Source: Thamnaconus septentrionalis (taxonomy: Eukaryota > Chordata > Actinopteri > Tetraodontiformes > Monacanthidae). Taken from it: a stretch of 64,000 nt of DNA. The translations under genes and the position numbers were made by a program. Each line of letters begins with the position of its first letter. The stretch's first letter is position 1. The stretch covers positions 5,338,501-5,402,500 of the forward strand of contig CM020516.1 in NCBI GenBank assembly GCA_009823395.1, read 5' to 3'. The notes beneath the pieces are model-generated. The model worked only from the letters and a program-made list of their open reading frames with translations, made no database searches and had not been told where the DNA came from. Shown piece by piece: positions 1 to 13,478 of this stretch.

Positions 1-17
1 CACTTGGTCAAGCAAGC

Positions 18-48
18 GCACACACACACACACACACAAACACACACA
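18..48. repeat. CA microsatellite
   Basis: Short CA dinucleotide tract with a few interruptions, directly upstream of the CpG-rich segment. Confidence 0.9.
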
Positions 49-99
49 TGCACGCGCACCACCAGGCAGTGTAAGTGACAGATGAGTCACTCCGGAGAC

Positions 100-440
100 G
101 CCGTGATTGTTGTCACGCTCATTTAACTGATGCCGCTCCGTCCGTCCACCGAGCCGCCGTCTAGCGCGGCTGATGGAGGCAGAGATGAAGCTGCGACCCT
201 GCGGCAGATCGAAGTGAACCCGCCCGCCCCTCCCCCACCCCACACCTTCACCTGCTATACCTTTTTTTTGTCTTCCTCTCTCTCTCTATGCCTCTCTGTT
301 CTCAGAGAATGTGGCGAGCGCCGATGGAGGATCCCTGCGTGCAGCGGCAGCTGTTGCGTCACTCGGAGGCGGCGGGGGGAACGAGTCGGTGAGAGGCTGT
401 CACAGGCGGAGGGGAAGATCTGAGGCGCCGCGCCGTGATT
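100..440 (+). promoter_or_regulatory. CpG-rich segment, possible promoter or first-exon region
   Basis: This is one of the few stretches in the window dense in CpG; most of the neighbouring DNA is CpG-poor and AT-rich. A perfect AP-1 core (TGAGTCA) sits just upstream at about 84-90. The segment covers the candidate exon pair at 130-388. No TATA box is evident. CpG density together with splice-like signals fits a CpG-island promoter, but nothing in the sequence proves transcription. GC-rich junk or the edge of another gene's 5' region remain possible. Confidence 0.3.
130..388 (+). other. Candidate two-exon 5' coding segment (130-213 and 306-388)
   Basis: An ATG at 130 opens a frame of 28 codons ending at 213, where a GTGAAC donor follows. 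The next ~92 bases (214-305) look like a short fish intron, with a long T/C-rich tract ending in CTCAG. From 306 a second segment stays open in the same phase to 388 and ends at a strong TCG|GTGAGA donor. The joined peptide would be about 55 residues, continuing into an exon I cannot find. A TAA at 124-126 lies in frame just upstream, and the ATG context is weak (C at -3). I do not recognise the peptide. It could equally be a 5' UTR exon or chance, since an open joint frame of this length in CpG-rich DNA is not rare. Confidence 0.22.
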
Positions 441-715
441 TCATGGTAATTTCTGGATATTTACATAAGGCTGTCTTTTTTTGTTTGTTTGTTTGCACTG
501 TATGAAAAGTTGACAAGTCGAGATGGTTCCGCGGAGCTGCGCCACGAGAAGAAGCGCCTTCGGGCTTGGAGGGTGTAAAAAAAAAACTGAAGAGAGAAAA
601 AACTGAACTAAACATGCCACCACGAAAGGCTGCTGGATATCTTCTGAGGTCAACAGCTACTTAACATGTCTTCCAGAGACAGTTTGTAGCATCTAATGGT
701 AGCAAAAAAAAATTC
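389..715. other. Non-coding stretch, nothing recognised
   Basis: AT-richer DNA with homopolymer A and T runs. No gene, RNA or repeat could be supported. Confidence 0.5.
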
Positions 716-731
716 AAAGCGATGCTAACGT
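716..731. repeat. Target-site duplication, left copy
   Basis: AAAGCGATGCTAACGT here is repeated exactly at 1171-1186. The two copies bracket the 440 bp insert (a shared C before each makes the match 17 bp), which marks the insert as a transposition event. Confidence 0.8.
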
Positions 732-1170
732 GGGACTCGTTCTGTCGCTGCTGTTTGAGAGATTTAATAGAAGAGGAATAAAAATCTACTGACAGGGTGG
801 CTGAGCAGCTTCAGTCAGCCTCCCCAGCAATAAATTGATTTTAGATTTAAAAGCGCTGAGGGTTTTTCCCCTCCTATCACTGGACTCTCATCATAGCAGC
901 AGCAGCATCTGTGTCTTACTGCTGGTGGTGAGACTGTGAGCTGTGGAAAACATGCACGTGAAGCTGCATCCATAACAAACTTACTGGCAAACTCGACAGG
1001 TTTTTGGATACAAAACCTTCATTTTACTACAAATGACCAGATCAAGTTTTATACTTGGTTTCCTCTTTAGTCTTCTGCCTTGGAATGTTCCTTTTTTTAA
1101 TGGAGCTTCATAAAATAATAATATAAATTCTTCAACTTATCTAATTAAACAGAACTTTTAACAGCCAAAC
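731..1170 (+). mobile_element. Inserted dispersed repeat, copy 1 (~440 bp, flanked by TSD)
   Basis: The segment begins TGGGACTCGTTCTG and ends TTTTAACAGCCAAAC. It matches 9555-10005 in the same orientation with only about three substitutions, four single-base indels and one small tandem indel that I can see. Exact 16 bp direct repeats flank it at 716-731 and 1171-1186, the size typical of LINE-type insertion. It has no poly(A) tail, no terminal inverted repeats and no clear Pol III B box, so it is not a standard SINE or a processed mRNA copy. No open frame of note is present. It could be a non-autonomous element mobilised by a LINE that does not need poly(A), or a retrocopied fragment of a longer repeat. 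Confidence 0.65.
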
Positions 1171-1186
1171 AAAGCGATGCTAACGT
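1171..1186. repeat. Target-site duplication, right copy
   Basis: Exact partner of 716-731. Confidence 0.8.
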
Positions 1187-1472
1187 AACTCCATTTCCAA
1201 GTTCTGAAACTGTATCTGACGAAAGTCAGAGTGATGAAACAGAACTCCACAGGTCTCTACAGGCAACTCTACAGGTGTTTCCATAATCTAGTTTTCAAGA
1301 AGAAAAAACTCCCACAAAACAGTAAAACAGTGGGCTGCAGCACTTGACTTCACTCACTTCCACTACAAAAACAGAACTTTAATGACAACAGCACAGTCTG
1401 ACGCAGAAATCTACCTGGACTGATGTCCTGCTGGGTTGTAAAGGAAAATACACAGCACTGCCAGTGGTTTGA

Positions 1473-1475
<3 letters not shown>

Positions 1476-1503
<28 letters not shown>
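1476..1503. repeat. GT microsatellite
   Basis: Uninterrupted GT dinucleotide run of about 14 units. Confidence 0.95.
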
Positions 1504-1623
1504 CCAGTCCTCATCAGTGCAAAGGTCCTTTGTTTGGTTGTTTTCTCTGTTTGCATAAGTAAGGACGCCCTGCTGTTGGCTTTTTGTGTGTCGCAACTGA
1601 AGAACCTCCTCCCTTGTGTTCCA

Positions 1624-1648
1624 TGCTGCTGCTGCTGCTGCTGCTGCA
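1624..1648. repeat. CTG trinucleotide repeat
   Basis: About eight CTG units. The open frames across it give poly-C, poly-L or poly-Q, as expected of a triplet repeat. Confidence 0.9.
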
Positions 1649-1970
1649 GGTCTTCCTGCATCATGGCCATATTTTTCACCAAAAAGTAGGAGCCTCCAAA
1701 ATGCTAATCAGTCTTGTCACTGGATGCAAATCAACATGTTTTTACTCATTCTCATCTCTGCCTCGTGTTCCGTCATTTCTTGATCCCATTTTTTTTTTGC
1801 CCAAGCTTGATGTATTAGCATCAACCTCTCTGTCTGGCGCCCCCCCCACCCCTCTCCTCCTCCCACCCCTCCGCTGCTGCCATGCTCACCCCTAACAGCA
1901 GTTCTCTAATTGAATAATTTATTAGTTGGCTGGTTCAGAATTTATTACTTGGGTGGACATTAAACTCTCT

Positions 1971-4921
<2,951 letters not shown>

Positions 4922-4953
<32 letters not shown>
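4922..4953. repeat. GT microsatellite
   Basis: Uninterrupted GT run of about 16 units. Confidence 0.95.
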
Positions 4954-4960
<7 letters not shown>

Positions 4961-7087
4961 CTGTGAAGACCTGAATCAAACTCCCTGTGCATCACAACGA
5001 CTGTAGCATTTCTCATTTCCGCTCTCGCCGTTTAATTGCGGCGAAGCTTTGCAGCAGAGTTAAGCAGTTGTGCAAAGTTTTGTTGTTGTTCAGGACACTG
5101 GCAGCCTGGTGGCGCCGGTGGTGGCCTCGTTCTGAAACTGCCGTCTGAAAAGCAGCAGGTCTTCAGGAACGCAGCTCTTGTGAGGTCAGCTCCTTCTTGG
5201 ATGCAACTCAATTAAACTGATCTAGTTTTGGTTTTAATTAACCCCCTTTGCTTTTTTTTTTTTTCCTTCTCTCGCTGACGGAATTTTTGGCCCGCTATTT
5301 TGATTTGACTCGTTACTCCACACAAAAAATGAGAAAGGGACTTTAGAGAATTAGGAAAAAAAGAAAAGAAAAATCACTTGCTGCCTAGTCTAGTCTTGTG
5401 CTTGTCTTTTTTTTTTTTTTATCTTCAAGGCTTTTCCTTGCTGAATTCCCTGAAATATGTCAGCACCAGAAAAAAAAAACCTATTCAAGGACAAACATAG
5501 CGGTGACCTTTGACCCCGTGGCGAGCTCAGGGAGCTCTTGAGGTGTGGAACCGTTGAGAACAAGGTTCTGCTGTGCAGCCGGAACTTCCAGGGAGCCCTG
5601 GAGAGGCTCTTCACTCCGAGACTTCAGCCTGCTGAGCAAAACCACCAGTGAAAGACACTCGATGCACGGTCGCATGGCCGTTTTATATCAAAGAAACACA
5701 CGTTTGTTGGAAAAGCACCTGTTGCAGTGGAAAAAGGTGTGGTGCTGAAGTGTTTTTACAGAGCTGCTAATGGAAAGAAACAACCCCGACAATTCTGTTC
5801 TGTTTGACAATCTAAACAGAACAGAAACAGAAAACGCTCTCTATGTCTGTTAAAGAGAAATCACAGAAATCTGTGAGGCAGCCCGACTGCTGCCATTTTA
5901 ATTTGTCAGAGTTCTGACAAATTCTGTCAAGTTCTAACAAATACTTCTATGATTTTGACAAAGTACAATTGCGCATAAGCCGTAATTCTCGAGAACTGCG
6001 TTTGCTTTTGTTTGTTTACATTTGTTTTTGGTCAAGAATGGTTGTTATATTTTTCTCTTTGATTACTTGTAAAAATATTCCGTTTCCTCCTCCGTCCAAA
6101 CATAACGCACCATTTTTACTTGAAGTGAACTGGTCATGTGACCACGTCAATACGTCTGGTGACGCGTAAATGCAAAACAAGTGTTTCCATGACACTTTTG
6201 TCTGAAAAACCACCTCATGAGAGCATCAAAACCTTTTAGCCATATTTGAGAGGTTTTTCAAAGTTCTGTTTTTTATTGCGATATGTAGGTGTTGTGCAAT
6301 TCTAGGGGTAATGGAAACACAGCTACTGAAAGATTTCAGCAGCAGGAACTAATGATTTTTTTTCTTCTTCTTGCGAACCAGCTTGGTACCAGAAACAAGC
6401 GCCCCCTTCTACTCCCCCTCACAGAGTGCCGTGTAAAACTAGCGTGTAAACAGCGGCGCCTGTCAACAAACCCAGCACCCCCCACCCCTCTCCGCCGCCG
6501 CCGAGGTTATAGATGACAAGTGCCCCTCAGGTGTGGCCGTCTGAGGAATCAAGCGCTCGGCGGCGTCTGTCTGTGTCTGTAATTGCTTTGAGCCGTCGGC
6601 TCAGTGGTAAACTGGAAGGACCCAATTAAATCCAGCCGATGAGCATCTGGGAGGGAGGGGGGGAGCGAGCAGGGGGAGGGAGGGGCAGTGGCTGACATCA
6701 CTCCGAATGGACGGACGAACAGACAGACAGACACGTCCCAGATCTCAGAGCTCGGCGTCGGCAGAAGCTGCTGGTTTTCTGTCACTGAAATACACAAAAC
6801 GTAAACCAAATATACCAAAAATATACCCATGAAATTCATATTTTACCTGTTAAATCAGTCCTTCGATATCGTCTGTCCCACCTCATCCTTACCTTGTGTA
6901 TTTGTGGACGTATACGGAACATGACACGTATATTTATTCACACACACACACATACACACACACACTATTATTTGTGTTTTACAGCCAAACTTTCTGCGAT
7001 TTGCTGAACTTGCACCTCCAAACCTCTGCCCAGCTCTGCAGCAACATGTTTTTCTCTTTACTTCCCTACATTGTTCGTTAAATGAAC

Positions 7088-7088
<1 letters not shown>
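4954..7088. other. Non-coding stretch, no gene recognised
   Basis: Contains T-runs near 5250 and 5410, short degenerate repeats of a TTCTGACAAA-like unit at about 5905-5960, and an interrupted CA/TA tract at 6939-6966. A CTCF-like core on the minus strand lies near 6391-6402 (GCGCCCCCTTCT). No coding evidence. Confidence 0.55.
6939..6966. repeat. CA microsatellite, interrupted
   Basis: CA run with one TA interruption. Confidence 0.9.

Positions 7089-7090
<2 letters not shown>

Positions 7091-7148
<58 letters not shown>
7091..7148. repeat. GT microsatellite (~29 units)
   Basis: Uninterrupted GT run of about 58 bp. Confidence 0.97.
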
Positions 7149-7149
<1 letters not shown>

Positions 7150-7844
7150 CATGTTCATGTGCGCGCACGCAGAGCATGCTCCAACGTCAGGTAATAACCC
7201 AGGCTGTTAAGATGCCGAGCATGTTGTGGTTCTAGTTTGCACATGTGTTGTGCGTCACTAAATCAGTGGGAAAACAGACGTTAGTGTGCGGAGGGAGGTG
7301 CTGCGGCGTGATGGAGAGCCTTTGGCTGCGGCTTAATTTGTCGCCGGATCTCAGTCAACCATCGGTGTTTGTGCCAGAGATGGGCTTTTTTTCCTTGTAC
7401 ACAACAGCAGATACTATCAGCAATCCGAGGACCTGGAGCGGGACTCGAAGTTGCTGCCACAACTTTCTGCTGATCGCTATCGCCAGATCGTCAGTCCTGC
7501 GCTGGGGTTGAAAGGCCTTCAGACTGCAGCAATTAAATTATGTTTTTTATGTTGTTGATAGAATTGAGAAAATAACCGCAGAGAAGAGAAAAGATGAATC
7601 GATTTTACAATGACGGGATATTAAAGATTCAGCATCCGTCCGTATAACGTACACATTTCCTTTTTTTTTTTAACTGCAAAATAAATGTGTGCCTCATTCG
7701 ACGGCAGCAACACAGGGGTCATGGGAGCTTTGAGAGGTCAAAAGTCATCTGAGCTAACTGGCTAATGGGGTAAAACTTGGCTTTACGACAAGGGAGACCA
7801 ATAAATCAGAATGATCCAGTAAAGTCTCACCTGCACCTGCCTAC

Positions 7845-7865
7845 TACACACACACACACACACAC
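7845..7865. repeat. CA microsatellite
   Basis: Short CA run of about ten units. Confidence 0.9.
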
Positions 7866-8136
7866 TGCAAAAATCTCAGATTTGTGTCAGATGCTACAAA
7901 CTTTAATCTGATGCTGAAAGAAGTGGAGGTGGCCTGAAGTCAACGGAAAGCTTGAGGTGTTTTTTTTTCTTCCTAGCGCCACAAACAAGAAACGAAAAAC
8001 AGGAGGAGGGCTGAAAAGGAACGGACGGATAAACAGAAGACAGGTGTGAAAACAAAGAAACTAAAAAAAAAACAAACACAAAAAAATGCAAACAGAGGAA
8101 GAAAGTAAACTAAACACGGTGTCGCAGTTTCAGCCC

Positions 8137-8181
8137 AGAGAGAGAAAGAAAGAAAGAAAGAAAGAAAGAATGAAAGAAAGA
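8137..8181. repeat. GAAA tetranucleotide repeat
   Basis: GAAA units with one TGAA variant. Confidence 0.95.
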
Positions 8182-9085
8182 CACATTTTTTCCTTCTTCT
8201 TCTCCACAACCTTGTTACAGCTCTGTAAATAAACTATCCATCATTGTTAGCCGCCTGGCATCTCGGCCTATCACAAGGCGAGGAAAGCTGTTACCGGGTG
8301 GCAGGAGATGTGGCAGCTCGCCGGATAGGGCCAATTGCCTCTGAAAGATTGCTGCTTAAAACATGTGTATTATGTTGGCGACGCGCCGGCGAGGAAACAT
8401 CTGAAGCAGCTGCCGGAAAATTAAGCCGCGACTTATTGTATCCCGGCCCGGATTGATATTCCGTCGCCACGAGCTGGAAAATGGAGACGTTTGCTTGTCT
8501 GGTTAGGGAGGATTACGCTAGCGGCGCTCGTCTGCGTGTTTGTCGTTTAATTCCCCCAACAGGAAAGATTGTGTGCTTGGGTTTGTTTTCCCTGCCGATA
8601 TTTTGATCTTGATTGTTGCTGTCGGATGCCGCGTTATGTTTGGGAAGCGGTGTCTAATGCACACGACACAATCCATTTATGTACATTTATGTATTATACA
8701 CATATGCGCACACAAACACACGAACATTGCTTCGGTCACATTAAAGGGTTTTTTTCCTCCGCAGGCAAAGAAAACATCTTTTAGAGTCCACTTTGTATTC
8801 CCTTATTGATTTTGGCTGGCGTTTACATCTGCCCGCCTGCTGAAATCCATCTCATTCTCCGTCAACATACATATCTCTCAGTGAGCGTGAGTTAATCCCC
8901 GACCGCCGGCCGCTGAGACGGAAGGCAAAACAAGGATTGATAACTTTCGGTTGCCAGCGCGGCGGCTTCATCAACTCCATCACAGATCCTCACATGACGA
9001 GTCACATGACTGACAATCCATCCACGATTCTTTGCTGTTTATAATATATATTTGTGCAGTATACAAATGTGTAGGTGTGTGTATT

Positions 9086-9097
9086 CATATATATACA

Positions 9098-9149
<52 letters not shown>

Positions 9150-9150
9150 G
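9086..9150. repeat. TA microsatellite
   Basis: TA-rich run with CAG and G interruptions. AT repeats of this kind unwind easily and can form cruciforms. Confidence 0.95.
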
Positions 9151-9239
9151 AAGAATCAATGATAGTGACTGCAATGAAGAACTGAATCAAACTGACAAAG
9201 ATCTTAATCAAAGGACCCCATCAGCAAAAGTGTGCAGAT

Positions 9240-9275
9240 CTTTGTGACATCACAAAGGGCACTGATAGCCGTCCA
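9240..9275 (-). repeat. Fragment of TGACRTCA-core dispersed repeat (copy E)
   Basis: TTTGTGACATCACAAAGGGC followed by ACTGA matches the 48.47 kb copy in the same orientation and the 35.8 kb copy in the opposite one. The core is a near palindrome, so orientation is set by the neighbouring GGGCACTGA. Confidence 0.45.
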
Positions 9276-9427
9276 AAGTCAGTGACAATGACCAGTTTTG
9301 GCTCCATCCTCTCAGACTGCTGTATGATTGATTGCCCCCATTCCAAATGGGTTCCGACCAAGCATCTGCTTTAGCGGCAGGCTGTAAACAGTGGGCTAAG
9401 TGTGCTGTTTTCTGCAACTCTGTGGAA

Positions 9428-9449
9428 CTTCTTCTTCTTCTTCTTCTTT
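9428..9449. repeat. CTT trinucleotide repeat
   Basis: About seven CTT units. Confidence 0.9.
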
Positions 9450-9554
9450 TACTTTGGCAATAACCGTGCAGAGCTGCAGCACTAGGCTCCGGGATTATAA
9501 AGTACAGATCGGAGAACTGGTTATAGTGCGGAATGCTTAACAGCAGCGCCACCG

Positions 9555-10005
9555 TGGGACTCGTTCTGTCGCTGCTGTTTGAGAGATTTAATAGAAGAGG
9601 AATAAAAATCTACTGACAGGGTGGCTGAGCAGCTTCAGTCAGCCTCCCCAGCAAGAAATTGATTTTAGATTTAAAAGCGCTGAGGGTTTTTCCCCTCCTA
9701 TCACTGGACTCTCATCATAGCAGCAGCAGCATCTGTGTCTTCACTGCTGGTGGTGAGACTGTGAGCTGTGGAAAACATGCACGTGAAGCTGCATCCATAA
9801 CAAACTTTACTGGCAAACTCAACAGGTTTTTGGATACAAAACCTTCATTTTACTACAAATGACCAGATCAAGTTTTATACTTGGTTCCTCTTTAGTCTTC
9901 TGCCATGGAATGTTCCCTTTTTTTAATGGAGCTTCATAAAATAATAATATAAATTCTTCTTATCTAATAACTTATCTAATTAAACAGAACTTTTAACAGC
10001 CAAAC
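9555..10005 (+). mobile_element. Dispersed repeat, copy 2 (~451 bp)
   Basis: This is the partner of 731-1170 in the same orientation and nearly identical from TGGGACTCG to AACAGCCAAAC. The length difference is mainly a small tandem duplication of a TTATCTAA-like unit near 9960-9975. No target-site duplication is visible around this copy, so it is either the older copy, the source, or a copy whose flanks have decayed. No significant protein frame. Confidence 0.65.
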
Positions 10006-10808
10006 TTTCGAAAGCCTCATGGCAGAAAAATGCACGAGACAAAAGCAACTTAGGAGCAGCAGCAGCAGAAAAAAAAGATAATGTTTTTGATATTCAGTGT
10101 GTTTAATTAAACGGCGATGGGGGCGAGCGGCAACGAAAAGATGCTGAGGATTCAAAAAACGGCTCCAAACTACATTTTCCAAGAGGCGCTTTCCTGCAAA
10201 CATGTCTCAACTTGATGGGAAGTGGAAGAAGAAAAAGGAAATAAAGAATCTCTAGAAGAATTAGAGGGTTTATGCCAAGATAAACAGTCCCAAACAGCCG
10301 CAGTGTTGAGTTCCGAGGTCACGAGGTTCAGAGGGAAGAAGGCGGATCGATGGAGATAAGACGCCTCTGACCTGATGAAGGTTAAAGGAGGGAAACAGAG
10401 CTTCACGGATTCCATCTGAAATCTCCACAACTTTTGACCCCGAGTTTACACCTTTTTTTTTTGGTCTGTTTTGTATGTTCAAGGGCACATTGGGTAAAAT
10501 ATAGGAAATACATCTTTGGTTTTGCTCAGTGTTCTGACAAGACCATCAAAAAACAGTTTTCCCTTCCTGTATTTCCTTTTTTTGGCTCATTTATAAATGA
10601 CAACAAACTCTACCAATGACTTACAGTTTTAAACTGCAGATGAAAATCCAAACGCTTAAATCAACTTACACTTTTAATCTTTGGATAACCCATTTAGTTT
10701 TGGATGATGCTTCTCGATGAGTGGAGGCATCATTTTGAGAGAAAGATTCTTCTTTTCTTTAGTGGATAAAATTTCACTATGCAACACAACGTAGTTACCG
10801 AAAGTACC

Positions 10809-10832
10809 AAAAAAAAAAAAAAAAAAAAAAAA
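10809..10832. repeat. Poly(A) run
   Basis: About 24 consecutive A. No retroposed body is recognisable upstream, so this is not called a SINE tail. Confidence 0.9.
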
Positions 10833-11960
10833 TCATCTTGCACTATGAACAGAAATGGTTGCATGAAATCAGAGTTAATCAGAGTTTTGGCTGCTCGGTG
10901 ATTAAGACTCTGTGATTAAAAGTCCCTGGTTTTCGTACACTGGGCCAATTAACTCCAGTGCTCCCTGAGAAGTAATCAATGCCGTCATTTAGCGCCGACA
11001 ACACAGTGGCCGGCGCCACTGCGCTGCAGCTGCCTTTCCACTTCCTGTCACATGTTGCCATCCACTGAGGATCTGCCTCCTCAGAGCAAAACGGGTTCCT
11101 CTACGGCCTCTGAATAAATCACTTCAAACAAGTTAAGAAACTGAAGTTTGTTGGAAAAATGATGCTGAGCCATTTCCACGGTGGGAGACTCTCAGAAATG
11201 CAGCGATACGTGATGCCGATGCATCATCACGTCCCGCTGCCCTGTTATCAGTGCTCGGCGCGGCGGAGAGCAAGTAAATAAATCTCCGACTTCAAATGAG
11301 AGCTTATTAGGTTACATAAATGTCAAGAGAGTCTTTACGGCTGCAAACTGAAGCTCAGACACAAGCGTCGTTCCATCACGGTTATCAGGGATGAAGAAGA
11401 AGAAGCAGAAGAAGAATTCAGTGGAAACTAGATTGTCAAGTTTCTCCGCGGTTGACATTTCAAGTCGTGTTGATCTTGGGAGACGGACCCTCGGGCGAGG
11501 ATGTTGTTCACTGCGACTCTCCTTCAGTCCTCACCTCCACCGAGAACGTCAGCCCATTATACTTGAACTATTACACACCAGGGTGAAACCAGCCCTCGAT
11601 GTGCTTGGCAAATTTCCTAAGTTGGACAATTAAATGCTCTCTTTGTTCCTTCTTCTTCTTCTTCTGTTGCCACTCAGTGAGAGGATTTTGGGCTGGAGGT
11701 GTTGAGCTGAGCCGCATCGACCGGCTTCCCTCAACTTTCCAGTCACATCTCGGCCGAGACAAAAAGCCTCTCCTCCACCTCCCCTCTTCCATCTTCCTCC
11801 ATCTCCCTCCTTCTCGGTGCTTTTTTCTTCTTCTGCGTTTTAAAATTCAGGCTAAGGGCGACTTCTGCTAATCCATCACTCCACCCATCTATCCATCCAT
11901 CCATCCTTCCCTTCTTCCCTCCTTCATCTCCTCCTCTCGCCTGGCCCTCTGCTCGCTCTA

Positions 11961-12004
11961 CCCCCCCCCCCCCCCCCACCCCCCTCCCCCCACACACACA
12001 CACC
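11961..12004. repeat. Poly(C) and CA compound repeat
   Basis: A run of 17 C, then C-rich DNA with single A and T interruptions passing into CA. The G-rich complementary strand could form a G-quadruplex. Confidence 0.9.
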
Positions 12005-13470
12005 CTCCGCAAAACGCGCAATTAAAAGTCGAGGCATGTTTTGGCCTCGAACCGTTGGAAGAAAGTGGGCAGTCTTAATTTATCTCCCATCCATTATTAT
12101 GGGAGCTAATGGGAAACAAACTTCTCCCTCGGTGTGATCCACGGACCTTCATTAACTCCCCCGCCGTCTCGCCGCCGCCCGCGCTCCCAAATTAAATATT
12201 AGGCTGACAGAGCTTGTTTACGCTTCTTTGTCCTTGGCTCTTTTCCCCCCTAAAATTTTGGGATTCTGTGAGGACGATGTCATCAAGAGAATGGCTGAGA
12301 AACCAAACCTAACGGTATTATTATTAATATTTATTTCTCCTCTTTTCACAATCCTTCACCCAAAATTAGCTAGAAATACAAAGAGACGTTTGGGAAAAAA
12401 CAAAGTTATCCCCCCAAAAACAATTAGAATTGAGTCAAATACGTGTTAAGCAAATTTCAAGTGAATTTGAAATGGAAAAAATAATGAAAATGGCGAGTGA
12501 AAAGATAATTATTCACCTTTTATGCTCTCATCTTCTCTTCCCTCATTTCTTTCCCCGTCATTATGAAGAACAGTAAAGCGAGGCTCCTTTCTTCATCCCT
12601 TCTTCTCTCCCTTTAAATTCAACTTGTGCTGCTTTTTTTTACCCCCCTCCCTTGATGAAAAAAAAAAAAAGAAAAAAGTCATTTCTCCCAGGTGGTCAAT
12701 CTGGTTAAGGGAAACAATGTTATCCTTGCACATCATTATAGGACATTAATTGACTCATCCTATCAGCTTCCCCCTTTTGGGTCTCCTATCTGGACCGGGC
12801 CCAGCTTGATTAATTCATGCCCAGAGCTCATGTTGGAATTTGAAACAATCTCCACACACACCCCCACCCCTCCCTCCCGCCCCCTCCACCTTTTTTCCTC
12901 CCCTCTTTAAATTCAGCGACCTCATCGCAGGTGAGAAGGAAATAAGATGAAGTGGCAGGAAGATACTGGAGCTCCGACAGCAACGACACAAATCAGCAGC
13001 TCTTTAGGGTTTTCACTTCACATCTTCTAGGACTTCTGGGTGAAAAATAATAATAATTTAATGTTAATAAGATTTGCAGTGAACTATCTTTAGTTCCACT
13101 TATTTTAGTTCTCATGCCAAGATATCGATAATAATATTTTTCCCCAAAACTTTTCAGAGTGATCCCTTTTCTTTCCGATCTAAGCGAGAAAGTCCATCAG
13201 CCATGCTGAATCATTGCAAGCTGCACTTTACACTTTTGTATAGATTTATTAATTTTCCCCAATCATCCCTTGCGCTTTGATAGGCTGGTGGTACAAAGTA
13301 ATATGAGAAGAACTGAGCAAGAGAGATTTCCAGCCTTTGACACCTGATGTGTGGCAGCATTTCGCCGGGCAGCGACACTGCGGGACCTCAACTCCAAACT
13401 TGTGGAAACACTTTTGATATTCACTCTTTTGCGTGTGAAACGATGAGTTTGCAGCAAGGAGTCGAGCAGG

Positions 13471-13478
13471 TGACGTCA
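13471..13478. promoter_or_regulatory. CRE-like palindrome
   Basis: Perfect TGACGTCA, the CREB/ATF full-site consensus. Binding is not shown. Confidence 0.3.

Larger units (their letters stand above)
7149..9085. other. Non-coding stretch; possible conserved element at 8230-8560
   Basis: Holds a short CA tract (7845-7865), a GAAA tract (8137-8181) and otherwise unique sequence. Positions 8230-8560 are free of simple repeats, fairly CpG-rich and contain GGCCAATT and several TTAA/TAAT cores. This looks like regulatory rather than coding sequence, but that is a guess. Confidence 0.45.

Noticed and set aside
10809..10832. Poly(A) run as the tail of a retroposed gene or SINE
   Set aside because: No recognisable body upstream and no flanking duplication seen.
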